Source: a virus | Virus record (IMG/VR): IMGVR_UViG_3300005515_000037 | Span: 1-32,046 of that record | DNA: 32,046 nt | Reading direction: 5' to 3' (one strand) | The notes under the pieces: generated by a model | Told to the model about the DNA's origin: nothing | Seen by the model: only the letters and a program-made list of their open reading frames with translations | Databases searched by the model: none | Program-made: the position numbers and the translations under genes | Shown here: one piece after another, positions 12,665-22,800 of the stretch | Numbering within the stretch: position 1 is the stretch's first letter | How the letters are laid out: each line of letters begins with the position of its first letter

Positions 12665-12868
12665 TCCACCAAGGACCCTGCCGAGCCCGATCAGCTCCGC
12701 AGGGCGGCCTTGGATCACCCCCGGCCTGATCCGCCGGGGGCCTTTCCCGATCCCCGAAAGACGACCGTGAACGCCCCTGGGCCCGCAAGGACAACCCAGT
12801 AACTGGCAACGGCGATCCAGAGGTGAGCGGTCAACCCCGTACCTCAACCCCAGTCATTCAAGGAAACA
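12665..12868. other. 204-bp structured intergenic region before the capsid gene
   Basis: A compound hairpin pairs CCAAGG with CCTTGG and CCCTGC with GCAGGG (12669-12713). Next is a strong hairpin CCCCCGGC/GCCGGGGG with a seven-base loop (12718-12740) followed by CCTTTCCC, too poor in T for a confident terminator. A small palindrome CCAGT-A-ACTGG lies at 12796-12806. T7 has its strongest late promoter here; a promoter or an RNA-processing element is plausible, but no motif is shared with other gaps. Confidence 0.55.
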
Positions 12869-13858
12869 GTGGCCAACTCCACTCCCAACCGCCCCGGCAT
12901 GGACCAGGGTGCAGGCGATCCGCGCGCTCTCATGCTCGACCTCTTCGGAGGCGAGATTATCGGCGCGTTCGAGACTGCCACGGTGCTTCGCGACAAGCAC
13001 CAGACCAAGACCCTGTCGAAGGGCAAGTCGTTCAAGTTCCCGGCCATCTGGCGCGCGGGCGGCGGCTACCACACCCCCGGCGTCGAGCTGACGGGCCGCC
13101 AGATCAAGCACACCGAAATCACCGTCGATCCCGACGACAAGCTGATTTCGGACATCTTCGTCGCGGACGTCGACGAGCTGCTCAACCACTTCGACGTGCG
13201 CCAGCCGTACACGAAGGAGATGGGCGAGTTCCTCGCGCGTCACTATGACGCGAACATCCTTCGCACCATCCTCAAGGCCTCGCGCTCGGGCGCGCTCTTC
13301 GCGGGTGACCAGGGCGGCTCGGCCATCGTCAACGCGACCCTCGCGACCGACGGCGCGGCCCTGATCGACGCCTTCTCGGCGGCGAAGCAGGCGATGGACG
13401 AGAAGGACGTCCCGGTGAACTCGATGCCGGTCTACGGCCTCCTGAAGGCGGCCCAGTGGTATCTGGCGGCTCGCACCGACAAGAACCTCAACCGCGACAC
13501 CAACGGTGGCGGCGCGTCGATCCGCTCGATGCAGCTCAACACCATCGACGACATCACGATCATGAAGTCGAACATCGCGAACGAGGTCTTCGGCGTGGAC
13601 AACACCGTCGCTCCGTACAGCACGGACAACGACGAGAAGTTCATCCCGGCCTACTACCGCGCCAAGTTCGGTACGACCGTGGGTGCCGTCTGGACGCCGA
13701 TGGCGGCCTGCTCGGCCCTCGTGAAGGACGTATCCTTCCAGATCGTCGATCAGCCCGAGAAGCAGGGCACCCTGCTGATCGCGGGCCTGATGACCGGCAC
13801 GCGGACGCTGCGCAGCAAGTGCGCGGTCGAGCTGCGTACGGGCGCGATCCCGGCGTAA
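12869..13858 (+). CDS. Major capsid protein (T7 gp10-like)
   Basis: HK97-fold coat protein, 329 aa (T7 gp10A: 345). Recognisable segments are LFGGEIIGAFETATVL, KGKSFKFPAIWRA, HTEITVDPDDKLISDIFVADVDE (core ITVDPDDKLIS), YTKEMGEFLARHYD and the C-terminal AVWTPMAACSALVKDVSF. GTG 12869 is preceded by AAGGAAA, and no closer ATG exists. I looked for a T7-style frameshift site giving a longer minor form and saw none near the stop. It is followed by a strong terminator, as in T7. Confidence 0.96.
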   Translation: MANSTPNRPGMDQGAGDPRALMLDLFGGEIIGAFETATVLRDKHQTKTLSKGKSFKFPAIWRAGGGYHTPGVELTGRQIKHTEITVDPDDKLISDIFVADVDELLNHFDVRQPYTKEMGEFLARHYDANILRTILKASRSGALFAGDQGGSAIVNATLATDGAALIDAFSAAKQAMDEKDVPVNSMPVYGLLKAAQWYLAARTDKNLNRDTNGGGASIRSMQLNTIDDITIMKSNIANEVFGVDNTVAPYSTDNDEKFIPAYYRAKFGTTVGAVWTPMAACSALVKDVSFQIVDQPEKQGTLLIAGLMTGTRTLRSKCAVELRTGAIPA

Positions 13859-13867
13859 GCCAACCCC

Positions 13868-13902
13868 AGGGGGGTCCCTTTCGAGGGGCTCCCCTATTTT
13901 TT
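13868..13902 (+). terminator. Rho-independent terminator after the capsid gene (T-phi position)
   Basis: A 12-pair stem (13868-13879 with 13884-13895, two G-U pairs) with a TTCG loop, followed by A and TTTTTT (13897-13902). It sits where T7 has its main late terminator and would raise capsid message over downstream tail genes. Its core resembles the terminator at 3511-3537. GGAG of the next gene begins five bases after the T run. Confidence 0.94.
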
Positions 13903-13919
13903 CCCCTGGAGCTTCACCA

Positions 13920-14510
13920 ATGCCCATGATTTCCGTTCAGACGGAGCTGGAGGCCGTCAACGAGATGCTCATGAGCATCGGTCAGGCCCCAGTGAACACC
14001 TTGACCGTCACCGGCATCAAGGACGTCAACATCGCGCGCGCTCGCCTGAAGAGCATGACCCGTCGGGTCCTGACGCGCGGTTTCAATTTCAACACCGACG
14101 AGAACTATCCGCTGCAGCCCGACACCGATGGGATCATTCTGGTCCCCGAGGGCTGCCTCAAGATCGAGTCGATGGACCAGAACGAGCTGACGCAGCGCCG
14201 CCACGCAAAGGGCATGGCGCTCTTCAACAAGGCTGACCTGACCTTCGTGTTCACCGCTCCGGTGTCAGTGAAGATCGTCTGGGCCTATCAGTTCGAGGAC
14301 CTTCCCGAGACCGCCCGCTGCTACATCGCAACGGCTGCCGGTCGCCGGTTCCAGTCCAAGGCCATCGGCTCCGAGGTTCTCGACCGCTTCGAGGAAGAGG
14401 ACGAGATGAAGGCTTGGCTGCTGTTGGAGCGCGACGAGCGCGGCTCCCGCAAGACCAATATGTTCCGTGGCAACGCCACGCTCGCCGGGTTCGGCTCCCG
14501 CCAGTATTAA
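13920..14510 (+). CDS. Tail tubular protein A (T7 gp11-like)
   Basis: Adaptor that joins portal to tail nozzle; 196 aa, the same length as T7 gp11. Matching features include the N-terminal TELEAVNEMLMSIGQAPVNTL, RRVLTRGFNFNTDENYPL (core RGFNFNTDE), a C-terminal YIATAAGRRFQSKAIGS and ERDERGSRKTNM. SD GGAG (13908-13911) lies eight bases before ATG 13920, right after the terminator. The stop overlaps the tail tubular B start (TAATG). Confidence 0.95.
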   Translation: MPMISVQTELEAVNEMLMSIGQAPVNTLTVTGIKDVNIARARLKSMTRRVLTRGFNFNTDENYPLQPDTDGIILVPEGCLKIESMDQNELTQRRHAKGMALFNKADLTFVFTAPVSVKIVWAYQFEDLPETARCYIATAAGRRFQSKAIGSEVLDRFEEEDEMKAWLLLERDERGSRKTNMFRGNATLAGFGSRQY

Positions 14511-16684
14511 TGGCCCTCCGCAACAGGGTCATCCCGGCCCTCTACAACGGCGTCTCGCAGCAGCCGCCGATCCTCCGGTCGTCCGACCAGAACGAGGATG
14601 AGCTGAACACCTGGGCGTCGCTCGCCGAAGGTGTGGGCAAGCGCCCGCCGACCGAGATGGTCGCCGTGGTCACCGCCACCATCTCCGACGACGCCTTCAT
14701 CCACCACATCAACCGCGACGCCACCGAGCGCTACATCGTAATCATCGACGGCGGCTACATCGACGTCTTCGACCACGAGACCGGCGAACGGAAGTCGGTC
14801 AACGCGCCGGGCGGCCTCGGCTATCTGGCTGGCGGCAAGTTCCGCGCGGTCACCGTGGCCGACTACACGTTCATCGTGAACACCGAGAAGGTGTGCCAGA
14901 TGCGCGACGCGATCAACGATCCGACCGCCGACCCCGACTTCTACCGTTGGCTGAACAAGCAGGCCCCTGCCGAGTACCCGACGTGGGCCGCCGGAGTGGT
15001 CAAAAAGATCACTGGCGGTGCCGCTCAGTACCCCGCCTCCTATCCGGCGGGCACGTACATGGGTGAGGTCGCGAGCGTCGAGAAGCTCCCTGAGACCGCC
15101 GCGAACGGCGCGATGTACAAGATCACCGGTTCGGTCGAGAGCGGCTTTGTCTCCTACTACGTGCGCCGCAACGGGGCCATCTGGGACGAGACGGTCGCCA
15201 ACGGGCTCCGCAACTGGCTGGACGCCACCTCCATGCCGCACTGTCTGGTGCGCGAGGAGGACGGATCGTTCACCTTCGCCCCGTTCTCGTGGGCCGCGCG
15301 GCGCGTCGGCGACGAGTCGACCAACCCGCAGCCGACCTTCATTGGCCGCACGATCCGCGACGTGTTCTTCTACCAGAACCGCCTGGGCTTCCTCGTGGAC
15401 GAGAACGTCGTGTTCTCCTGCGCGGGCGACTTCGGCAACTACTGGCGCAACACCGTCCTCGACTACGTCGATAGCGACGTGATCGACATCGCGGTGACGA
15501 CGACCAGCGTCTCGTTGCTCAACTACGCGCTGACCTTCAACGACGGCGTGATGGCCTTCGCCGACCAGACGCAGTTCTCGATCACCAATGGTGAGAACGG
15601 CGTGACCCCCAGCTCCCTCGCGGTGTCCCCTGTGACCCGCTACGAGATGAACACGCGGGTCCGCCCGGTCACCATCGGGACCGAGGTCTACTTCTGCGGC
15701 GACCAGAACGGCTCGAGTATCGTGTGGGAGTACACGCGGCTCTCCGACGGCGACAGCCTGACGGCGGCCGAGGTGACCGCGCACGTCCCGACGCTGCTGC
15801 CGAGCCAAATCCGCGGTTTGATCGCTGCGCCGAACCTAAAGGCCCTGTTCGCGCTAACCGGCGACAACCGGGTCTACGTCTACCAGTTCTATTGGAACGG
15901 CAACGAGAAGGTGCAGAGCGCGTGGCGTCCCTGGACGTTCTCGGCCCCGGTCATCGGCGGCGAGTTTATCGACGGCAACCTCTACCTCCTCTTCAAGCGG
16001 AGCTACGCGGTGACGCTGGAGAAGGTGGACCTTGAGCCGAAGGCGAAGCCCGCCGAGCAGACCCATCAGGTCTTCCTCGACCGGCGCACCACGGCGAGCG
16101 GCACGTACAACCCGACGTTCAACCGGACGGAGTTCCCTCTGCCCTACGAGGTCGACCAGACCGCGTTCCGGCTGATCCGCCCGAAGACCCACCCGACGCG
16201 CCCAGGGTCCCTCATCGACCCCTCACAGTACCTGTGGCAAGCGCCTGATCGCGTGGCGGTCCTCGGTAACGAGACCGGCTTGGCGACGTGCGGCGAGGTC
16301 TATCCGATGCGCCTGACGTTCTCCCGGCAGTTCCCCCAGGACTACCAGGGGCGACCGCTGTCGACCGGGAGGCTGCAGCTCCGGACCTTCACGGTCTACT
16401 TCACGGGCACCGCCTTCTTCCGAACCGAGGTCAGCCCCTACGGGCAGGCCATGCCAGCCGACGTCGAGGACATCGTCCCGGCCAAGCTGGCCGACTTCAC
16501 CGGCAAGGTGGTCGGCGCGGACGACCTCAAACTGAACCGCCCTGTGTTCCACACCGGGAGCTACTCCTTCCAAATCTACGGTGACGCCGCGCAGGCGACG
16601 ATCACGCTGTCCAATGACACGCACGTCGCCTCGACGTTCGTCTCTGCGGAGTGGGAGGGGCTCTACACCAACCGAGCGAGCTGA
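14510..16684 (+). CDS. Tail tubular protein B / nozzle (T7 gp12-like)
   Basis: Forms the tail nozzle; 724 aa (T7: 794). Conserved elements are the N-terminal YNGVSQQPPILRSSDQ, EGVGKRPPTEM, HHINRDATERY, VTVADYTFIVN, WDETVANGL, TMPHCLV-like SMPHCLV, FIGRTIRDVFFYQNRLGFL, DVIDIAVTTTSVSLL, SDGDSLTAAEVTAHVP, WRPWTF and the end WEGLYTNRAS. ATG 14510 is coupled to tail tubular A by TAATG, and its stop overlaps the next ATG. Confidence 0.96.
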   Translation: MALRNRVIPALYNGVSQQPPILRSSDQNEDELNTWASLAEGVGKRPPTEMVAVVTATISDDAFIHHINRDATERYIVIIDGGYIDVFDHETGERKSVNAPGGLGYLAGGKFRAVTVADYTFIVNTEKVCQMRDAINDPTADPDFYRWLNKQAPAEYPTWAAGVVKKITGGAAQYPASYPAGTYMGEVASVEKLPETAANGAMYKITGSVESGFVSYYVRRNGAIWDETVANGLRNWLDATSMPHCLVREEDGSFTFAPFSWAARRVGDESTNPQPTFIGRTIRDVFFYQNRLGFLVDENVVFSCAGDFGNYWRNTVLDYVDSDVIDIAVTTTSVSLLNYALTFNDGVMAFADQTQFSITNGENGVTPSSLAVSPVTRYEMNTRVRPVTIGTEVYFCGDQNGSSIVWEYTRLSDGDSLTAAEVTAHVPTLLPSQIRGLIAAPNLKALFALTGDNRVYVYQFYWNGNEKVQSAWRPWTFSAPVIGGEFIDGNLYLLFKRSYAVTLEKVDLEPKAKPAEQTHQVFLDRRTTASGTYNPTFNRTEFPLPYEVDQTAFRLIRPKTHPTRPGSLIDPSQYLWQAPDRVAVLGNETGLATCGEVYPMRLTFSRQFPQDYQGRPLSTGRLQLRTFTVYFTGTAFFRTEVSPYGQAMPADVEDIVPAKLADFTGKVVGADDLKLNRPVFHTGSYSFQIYGDAAQATITLSNDTHVASTFVSAEWEGLYTNRAS

Positions 16685-17163
16685 TGATCCAAGTCCATGA
16701 CCTCCGTCACGTCGAAGCCGATGTGGCGGGGGCGTGGGCGGACCACATCTCCAACAATCTCCGGCGCTGCGACCTCGACGAAATCGAGGCGATGGGTGCC
16801 ACCACGGCAGGGGAGGCCCTCAAGGTCTCCCTGTCGCTCTCCTCGCACGCCTATGCGGTGATCGGGGGGGACGGACAGCCCTGCGCCATCTTCGGCGCGG
16901 CTCCCCACGCTCTTCCCGGCGTCGGCATCGTTTGGATGCTCGGCACCGACGGCATCCTGACGAACTCGTTCGGGATCGCGCGCGCCACCCGGCGCTACTT
17001 CGACGAGCTGAACGACGCCTACATCGTCCTCTGGAACTACATCGACGCCCGCAACACCGTGTCTCTGCGGTGGCTTCGCTGGGGCGGCTTCAAGCTCCTG
17101 AAGGACGTGTCGTTCGGTCCTCACCAATTCCACATCTTCGCAAGGACGAACCTCCATGTGTGA
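16684..17163 (+). CDS. Internal virion/assembly protein (T7 gp13-like)
   Basis: A 159-residue protein in the T7 gene 13 position (T7: 138 aa), between tail tubular B and the gp14-like protein. Its shape (a segment with VIGGDGQPCAIFGAAP, then IVWMLGTDGI, and IDARNTVSLRWLRWGGFKLL near the end) recalls the acetyltransferase-like phage proteins often annotated there. T7 gp13 is needed for correct virion assembly. Function here is inferred from order and this resemblance. ATG 16684 overlaps the upstream stop (TGATG), and its end overlaps the gp14-like start by eight bases. Confidence 0.78.
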   Translation: MIQVHDLRHVEADVAGAWADHISNNLRRCDLDEIEAMGATTAGEALKVSLSLSSHAYAVIGGDGQPCAIFGAAPHALPGVGIVWMLGTDGILTNSFGIARATRRYFDELNDAYIVLWNYIDARNTVSLRWLRWGGFKLLKDVSFGPHQFHIFARTNLHV

Positions 17164-17635
17164 TCCCGTCACCGCAGCTATTGTGGTCGGCGTGACGGCG
17201 GTCGCCGGAACGACCGCGAACGTCATCGGGCAGGCCCAGGCGGCCAAGGCCCAGACCAAGGCGATCAACGCCCAGCGCGCAGTCGTGCGAGAAGAGAACC
17301 GCCAGCAGGCTACCGGCGAGCTGTTCGATCAGATGCGCGCCGCGCGTCGCGAGCAGGCCTCGATCCGCACCGCCGCAGGCGAGGCGGGCCTCGGGCTCAA
17401 CTCCGGGTCGGTCGAGAGCCTGCTGGACGACAGCGCCATGCAGATGGAGCTTCAGGGCTCCCGCACCATCGCGAACATGGAGAGCAAGCACCGCGCCAAC
17501 GAGGCCGATGCAGACTCCATGCTCTCCCGCATTTCCTCGCCCACGCTGCTGGGCGCTGGCCTCCAGATTGCCTCGGCGGGCGCTTCGGCGTGGTCGGGCA
17601 TCTCGGACGCCAAGATCAAAGCGAAGGCATCCTAA
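17156..17635 (+). CDS. Internal virion protein B (T7 gp14-like)
   Basis: A 159-residue protein (T7: 196) that in T7 enters the outer membrane during DNA ejection. It has an N-terminal hydrophobic helix after CDPVTA (residues 6-28, AAIVVGVTAVAGTTANVIG), a long alanine/glutamine-rich helix (QAQAAKAQTKAINAQRAVV), GLGLNSGSVESLLDD, and a second hydrophobic stretch near the end (LLGAGLQIASAGASAW). The pattern MCxPxTA followed by a hydrophobic helix and the gene order support the assignment. Confidence 0.85.
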   Translation: MCDPVTAAIVVGVTAVAGTTANVIGQAQAAKAQTKAINAQRAVVREENRQQATGELFDQMRAARREQASIRTAAGEAGLGLNSGSVESLLDDSAMQMELQGSRTIANMESKHRANEADADSMLSRISSPTLLGAGLQIASAGASAWSGISDAKIKAKAS

Positions 17636-17638
17636 CGT

Positions 17639-19873
17639 ATGGTCGACATCACGACCCTCAAGACCCGCCAGTCGCAGCAGGATCGCATCACCGATCACCG
17701 CGAAGGGATCATCGAGTCCCGCCGTAACACCCGCGCTCCTGAGTTCCGGCCCAGCGGCGATATGCGCTCGGCGGCACGCGGCGACGCGGGGGCCGAGGAG
17801 CTGATGCGGACGCTCGGCATGGTCAACAACGCGGCCAAGAGCTTCCAGGGCTATGCCGAGACGAAGCACGCAAGGGACGAAGAGCGTAATGCGGCGCGTG
17901 GCTCAACCGACGAGCTGACCGGCAACGTCGATCCCGAGCTGATGCAGAAGAGCGCTGGCTACAAGAACGCCGTGTCGCTCGGACGCACCTCGACCAGTTG
18001 GAACGAGGGCTACCGTCAGTTCGACAAGGACCTCCGCGAGTTCATCGAGCAGCAGGACGACGAGAACCTCGAAGTTCGGCTCTCTCAGGTCCAGGGCCGG
18101 ATCGAGGAGTTCTACAAGAGCTTCGCGGTCGACGGCGAGACCGGCAAGCTCAAGGACTTCCTCTCGACCCCCGGCGCAATGCGCTACCTGTCGGAGCAGA
18201 TGCGCAACTCGCGCACGCAGCTCACGGCGGCAGCCCGCGCGCGGATTGAGGAGCGCTTCAACGTGGAGGCGGTCGGGCACTACACCCAGAACCTCCGCGA
18301 TCAGTTCCAGGCCAGCAATGGCGCAGGCATCGACCTGAAGTCCGCGATGGCCCTCGTGCCGCCCACGGTCCCCAAGGAGACCCTGCGGAAGGCCACGCTG
18401 GAAACCGTGACCGCCCTGTCGATCGAGCTGGAGGCGAAGGGCCAGAAGTCCGACGCAATCCGCATCCTCGACCAGATCATCGGCACCCAGAAGGGCGTCG
18501 CCCCCGGCACCATCGTGCCCATCGACATCCCGCCGTCCTCGTCGGCTGCGGACGCCCCAAAGGCGGCCTCTGCGGCCTCTGCGGTCGGCAAGCCGGTGCG
18601 CGTGGCGTTCGACACCCTCGCGGCTGCCGTGAAGCACGTCGAGAGCCGTGGCAACGACAACGCCGTGTCCCCCAAGGGCGCGGTGGGTTCGATGCAGACG
18701 ATGCCGTTCACGCTGGCCGACCCCGGCTTCGGCGTGAAGCCTGCCCAGAACGACAGCCCTGCCGAGCGCGAGCGCGTGGGCCGGGACTACCTCCGGGCGA
18801 TGCTCAAGCGCTACAACGGGAGCTACCCGAAGGCGCTCGCTGCGTACAACGCCGGGCCCGGTCGGGTCGACGAATGGCTGGCCCGTATGGGCAAGGTGAC
18901 GGACGCCGAGTTCGCCCGCCTGATCCCGTTCGAGGAGACCCGCTCCTATGTCGGCAAGGTTATGGGTCGAGCTGGTGTGCAGGGCTACGAAGGCGCGTCT
19001 GCGCCGGGCGATCCCGTCGCGGCCGATCCGGATTTCCGGATGGACGACGAGCCACTCGATCCCGTCGCGGAAGCTGAGCGGAACCCCGGCTTGGCGCTGT
19101 TCCCGCAGATGACTGGCGAGATGGAGCTGCGCCCGGAAGAGCGAACCCGCCTGATCGAGACCCGCAACACGCTGGCGAACCGCATCAAGGCCGACTACGA
19201 GCGCGAGCGGCGCGACGGCCAGGATGAGGCGGCGGGGCAGATGCTCCTCCGGCTCAATGGCCAAGGCGCTCCGCTCACCTCTCAGGAGGTCGCTGAGCTG
19301 GCGCGCAAGCGTGGCATCCGGCCCGAGCAGGCGCAGAGCTTGTTCAACCTGATCCGGCAGAACGCCAACGACGCCGAGAACGAGGTCGACCGGGCCACCG
19401 CCCGCGCCGACCGGGAAGAGGCTCGCCGCCAGGAGCGCGACACGGACACCATCGTGTCGAATTACCTTGGCAGCATCGTCAGTGGGCGTGAGAGCCCGCA
19501 GGCGGCCCGTACCCGGCTCCTGATCGAGGCGGCCAAGATCGAGGACCCGAAGGTCCGCCGCGCGGTCATCGACCAAGTCGGCTCCTTCGCGAACTCCTAC
19601 GAGAGCCTCCGGAACAGCAGCGAGCCCGTGCGCAACGCAATGGGCCAGCTCGACGACCTTGAAATCCGTCAACGCGACGAGCTGGCTAAGGCCACTCTTG
19701 GCGGACGACGAGCAGCCGTGGCGGCCCAGTGGGCTGCCCAGGTCGACGTCGCGCGCTCCCGACTGGCTCGCCGCGTCCTCGCCGGAGAGGACCCCACCAA
19801 GGTCTACGAGGATGAGCGCAAGCGCCTCGCGGGCTTCTACGCCCAGATCACGGCGAAGCCGACCCACCGTTAA
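17639..19873 (+). CDS. Internal virion protein (T7 gp15-like) with embedded lytic transglycosylase domain
   Basis: A 744-residue protein, almost the length of T7 gp15 (747), in the gp15 position. T7 gp15 itself has no cell-wall enzyme, but residues about 322-445 here form a soluble lytic transglycosylase (SLT) domain: AVKHVESRGND with probable catalytic E335, then GAVGSMQTMP, and AYNAGPGRVDEWL (Y403). This would open peptidoglycan for the ejection channel. The flanks are long charged helices, with an A/S-rich linker (residues 300-315) before the domain. The next protein, gp16-like, has no such domain. ATG 17639 follows GAAGG inside the gp14-like gene end. Confidence 0.9.
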   Translation: MVDITTLKTRQSQQDRITDHREGIIESRRNTRAPEFRPSGDMRSAARGDAGAEELMRTLGMVNNAAKSFQGYAETKHARDEERNAARGSTDELTGNVDPELMQKSAGYKNAVSLGRTSTSWNEGYRQFDKDLREFIEQQDDENLEVRLSQVQGRIEEFYKSFAVDGETGKLKDFLSTPGAMRYLSEQMRNSRTQLTAAARARIEERFNVEAVGHYTQNLRDQFQASNGAGIDLKSAMALVPPTVPKETLRKATLETVTALSIELEAKGQKSDAIRILDQIIGTQKGVAPGTIVPIDIPPSSSAADAPKAASAASAVGKPVRVAFDTLAAAVKHVESRGNDNAVSPKGAVGSMQTMPFTLADPGFGVKPAQNDSPAERERVGRDYLRAMLKRYNGSYPKALAAYNAGPGRVDEWLARMGKVTDAEFARLIPFEETRSYVGKVMGRAGVQGYEGASAPGDPVAADPDFRMDDEPLDPVAEAERNPGLALFPQMTGEMELRPEERTRLIETRNTLANRIKADYERERRDGQDEAAGQMLLRLNGQGAPLTSQEVAELARKRGIRPEQAQSLFNLIRQNANDAENEVDRATARADREEARRQERDTDTIVSNYLGSIVSGRESPQAARTRLLIEAAKIEDPKVRRAVIDQVGSFANSYESLRNSSEPVRNAMGQLDDLEIRQRDELAKATLGGRRAAVAAQWAAQVDVARSRLARRVLAGEDPTKVYEDERKRLAGFYAQITAKPTHR

Positions 19874-19885
19874 CAAGGAACCCCC

Positions 19886-22800
19886 ATGTCCCCCGACGAC
19901 TTTTCAGACTTCGACCGTGAGGTCGCCGCAGCGCGCACCGACGGCGATGTGCGGACGACCCCGTCGCCCGACACTCCTGATTATGATCGGGGGGCTGGGG
20001 CCCCTCGTTCGCGCATCAAGGTTGGTGCCTTCGAGGCCGCTGTGTTCGGCCTGGAGGACACCGTCACCTTCGGCTACCTCGACGAGTTCGTGGCGTGGGG
20101 CGACAGCCTCCCCTGGTATCTCGGCGGCAAGGGCACGCCCTACGAAGAGAACCTCCGCTTCCAGCGTGACCTGATGAAGGCCGCGCAGGAGCAGCATCCC
20201 TACCTGTTCGGCGGCGCACAGATCGCTGGTGCGTTCGTTCCCGGCCTCGGCTGGGGTGGCCGTGCGAAGCAGATCGTCGAGGGCAAGAAGGCTCTCGACC
20301 TCGTCTCCGTCGTCCGCACTGGCGCAGTCCAGGGCGCACTCTATGGCTCCGGTAGCGCCGACGGCGACACATGGACCGACCGCTTCCTCGGCGCTGCGGG
20401 GGGTGCCGCCGTGGGCGGCGCGGGTGGCTTCATCCTCGGGGCCGTCGTGGCCCCTGTCGCGCGCGGCGCGATCAACAAGGCGACCGCCGTGTTCCGCTGG
20501 GGCAAGCCCGTGCGGATCGCACCCGAGTTCAAGTTCGAGCCCGCGAAGGCGGACAACATCATCGGCAAGGAGAGCGGCGAGGTCGCTGCGATCCGGCAGG
20601 AGACCAGCGCGGCCCCCAAGCGGGCCCCCGAGGTCACGCCTGCGCCCCTCAAGCCGGTCGACGAGGGCTCGGCCCTCTGGAACGACGTCACCGGCACCGC
20701 CGCACACGCGCTTGAGAAGGACGCCGTGGTCTCCGGCAAGGAGCTGTTCGGGATGACCCGACAGGCCGCCAAGGTCGCGATCCTCGACCGCATCAGCAAG
20801 CTCACGCCGCAGCAGGCGGCGCGCATGGCCAAGAGCCTGGAGAAGGCCGAGGCCTCCGGCGACCTCCTGTCCGACCCCCAGTACCGCTCGATCCTCGGGA
20901 TCGACATCAGCGGCTCCGGCATTACCGAGGAGGCGATCCACGCCGCCGCCGTCACGCTTGAGGAGGCCACCGAGGCTCTCGTCGCGCGCGCCGGGCTCGG
21001 CAAGCAGACCAGCAAGTCCATCGACGCCCAGTTCCGGCAATACTACGGGACCGTCAGCCACGAGGGCGACCTCGACGCGGCCATTGAGCGCGCAGCGCGC
21101 GGCGTCACCGACACCCGCCTGGGCAACATGCACATGGCGATGGCGGCGATGCAGTTCCAGCGCGCGAAGGCGAAGTACCTCCCGCTCGTCCTAAAGGGCG
21201 ACAAGGAGGCCCGCGAGAAGCTCGCCGAAGAGCTGTCAACCGCGATCCGCGTGTCGGCCAAGGGCCGCATCATCGTCAGCGCTGCTGGCCGCGCCCTGGG
21301 TGACCTCTCGCGTGCCAAGAAGCTGGCCTTCACGGAGATGAAGGACGGCGTCGCTCAGATCGAGGACCCGGCTGCCATCAAGGCGCGCGTCGACACGGCT
21401 CTCAAGGAGCTGGGCGACAGCGACCTCGCGGAGCTGCTGGGCCGCGTGCGGGGCACGGACGCACTCGACCAAATCGAGGAGGTCCTCCTCAATCCTGCGC
21501 ACGCCAAGAACCTCTCGAACTACCGCCGGGCGATGAACTCGCTCGGGCTCTACCTGAAGTCCAACTCCCTGACGCCCGCCTCGGGCCTCTTCAACACCGT
21601 CGGCTTTGTCATGCACGACGCCTTCCGCAATGGATGGGCGAAGCGCTGGGCGGCTGCCGGGCTGGAGCGGGCCGGGAAGGCGAACGAGGCGGCGATCCTC
21701 CGCTTCGAGATCGCGGCGGGCAACCGGGTCTACTGGGAGGCGCACCGACGTGGCCTGAAGGCCATGCTCAACCGCATCCAGTGGGAGTGGTGGGACAGCG
21801 TCGAGAAGATCGCAGGCGTGTCGTCGGCGGAGAGTAAAATGGCTCTCAAGGCGACCACCTCAAAGCAGGCCCTGATGGCCAACGGCTTCGAGGCTCCGCC
21901 GATCCGCGAGTTCGACCGCGCCGGGCGCGCGGCGGTTACCGACATCAAGGCGTTCAACGAGCGCATCGCCGCCACCCAGGCCGAGGGCGGCGCGTTCGCC
22001 AACCTTGTCGGCAACCTTCAGCGGGCCGGAGCGGCCACCCTCAACACCGTCGATGCTCTGGGCACCGCCACCGCGCGGATCGTCTCGGGCGCGCTCGACG
22101 ATTGGGGGTCGAACTTCGTCCGCGTCAAGGAGACCTACGCCCTGGCTGCACGACAGGCCATGCGCGAGGCGCTGGAGACTGGGCTGCCCGAGGCGGAGAT
22201 GGCCGAGTTCGCGACGAAGCGTTCCAAGGCGCTCGCCGAGATGCCGACCTCGCAAATCCTTGAGGAGGTCGAAGAGAAGCTGATGAGGCACGAGGCGCTC
22301 AGCGATGCTGACCACTTCCTGCTTCGCCTGCGCGACAACACCGACAAGGAAGCCAGCGCCGTCCTGTTCACGGACGGGCCGCAGACCGAACTCGGGCGTC
22401 AGGTCGCCTCGCTGGCCACCAGGGTCGACAAGGCGGTCTCTCTCGGGACCGTTGAGGGCCTCCTGTTCCGATACATCCGCACGCCGACCCGCATCTTCGA
22501 GCGCGGGCTGGTCTCCTACACGCCCTGGGCCGGGAAGGCCGAGGAGGTGCAGAAGATCCTCGCCAAGGGCGGGGTCGAGGCGGAAATCGAAAAGGCCCGC
22601 ATGGAAATCGGCGCGTTCGTCATGGGCGTGGGGGCAATCGCCGCCGCGTCCGGTGCGATCACGATGACCAATGGTGGCTGGCAGAACTCCGAGAACCTCA
22701 AGGGCGCTCCGCCTGATCGGCTCAATCTACCGGGCGGCGGGCACATCGAGCTGGGTCGTCTCGACCCGTTCGCGCTGACCCTCGCCCTGGGCGGCTTCAT

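Noticed and set aside
13800-13860. T7-style frameshift making a minor capsid form
   Set aside because: No slippery heptamer precedes the capsid stop, and the terminator starts nine bases after it, leaving no room for an extension domain.
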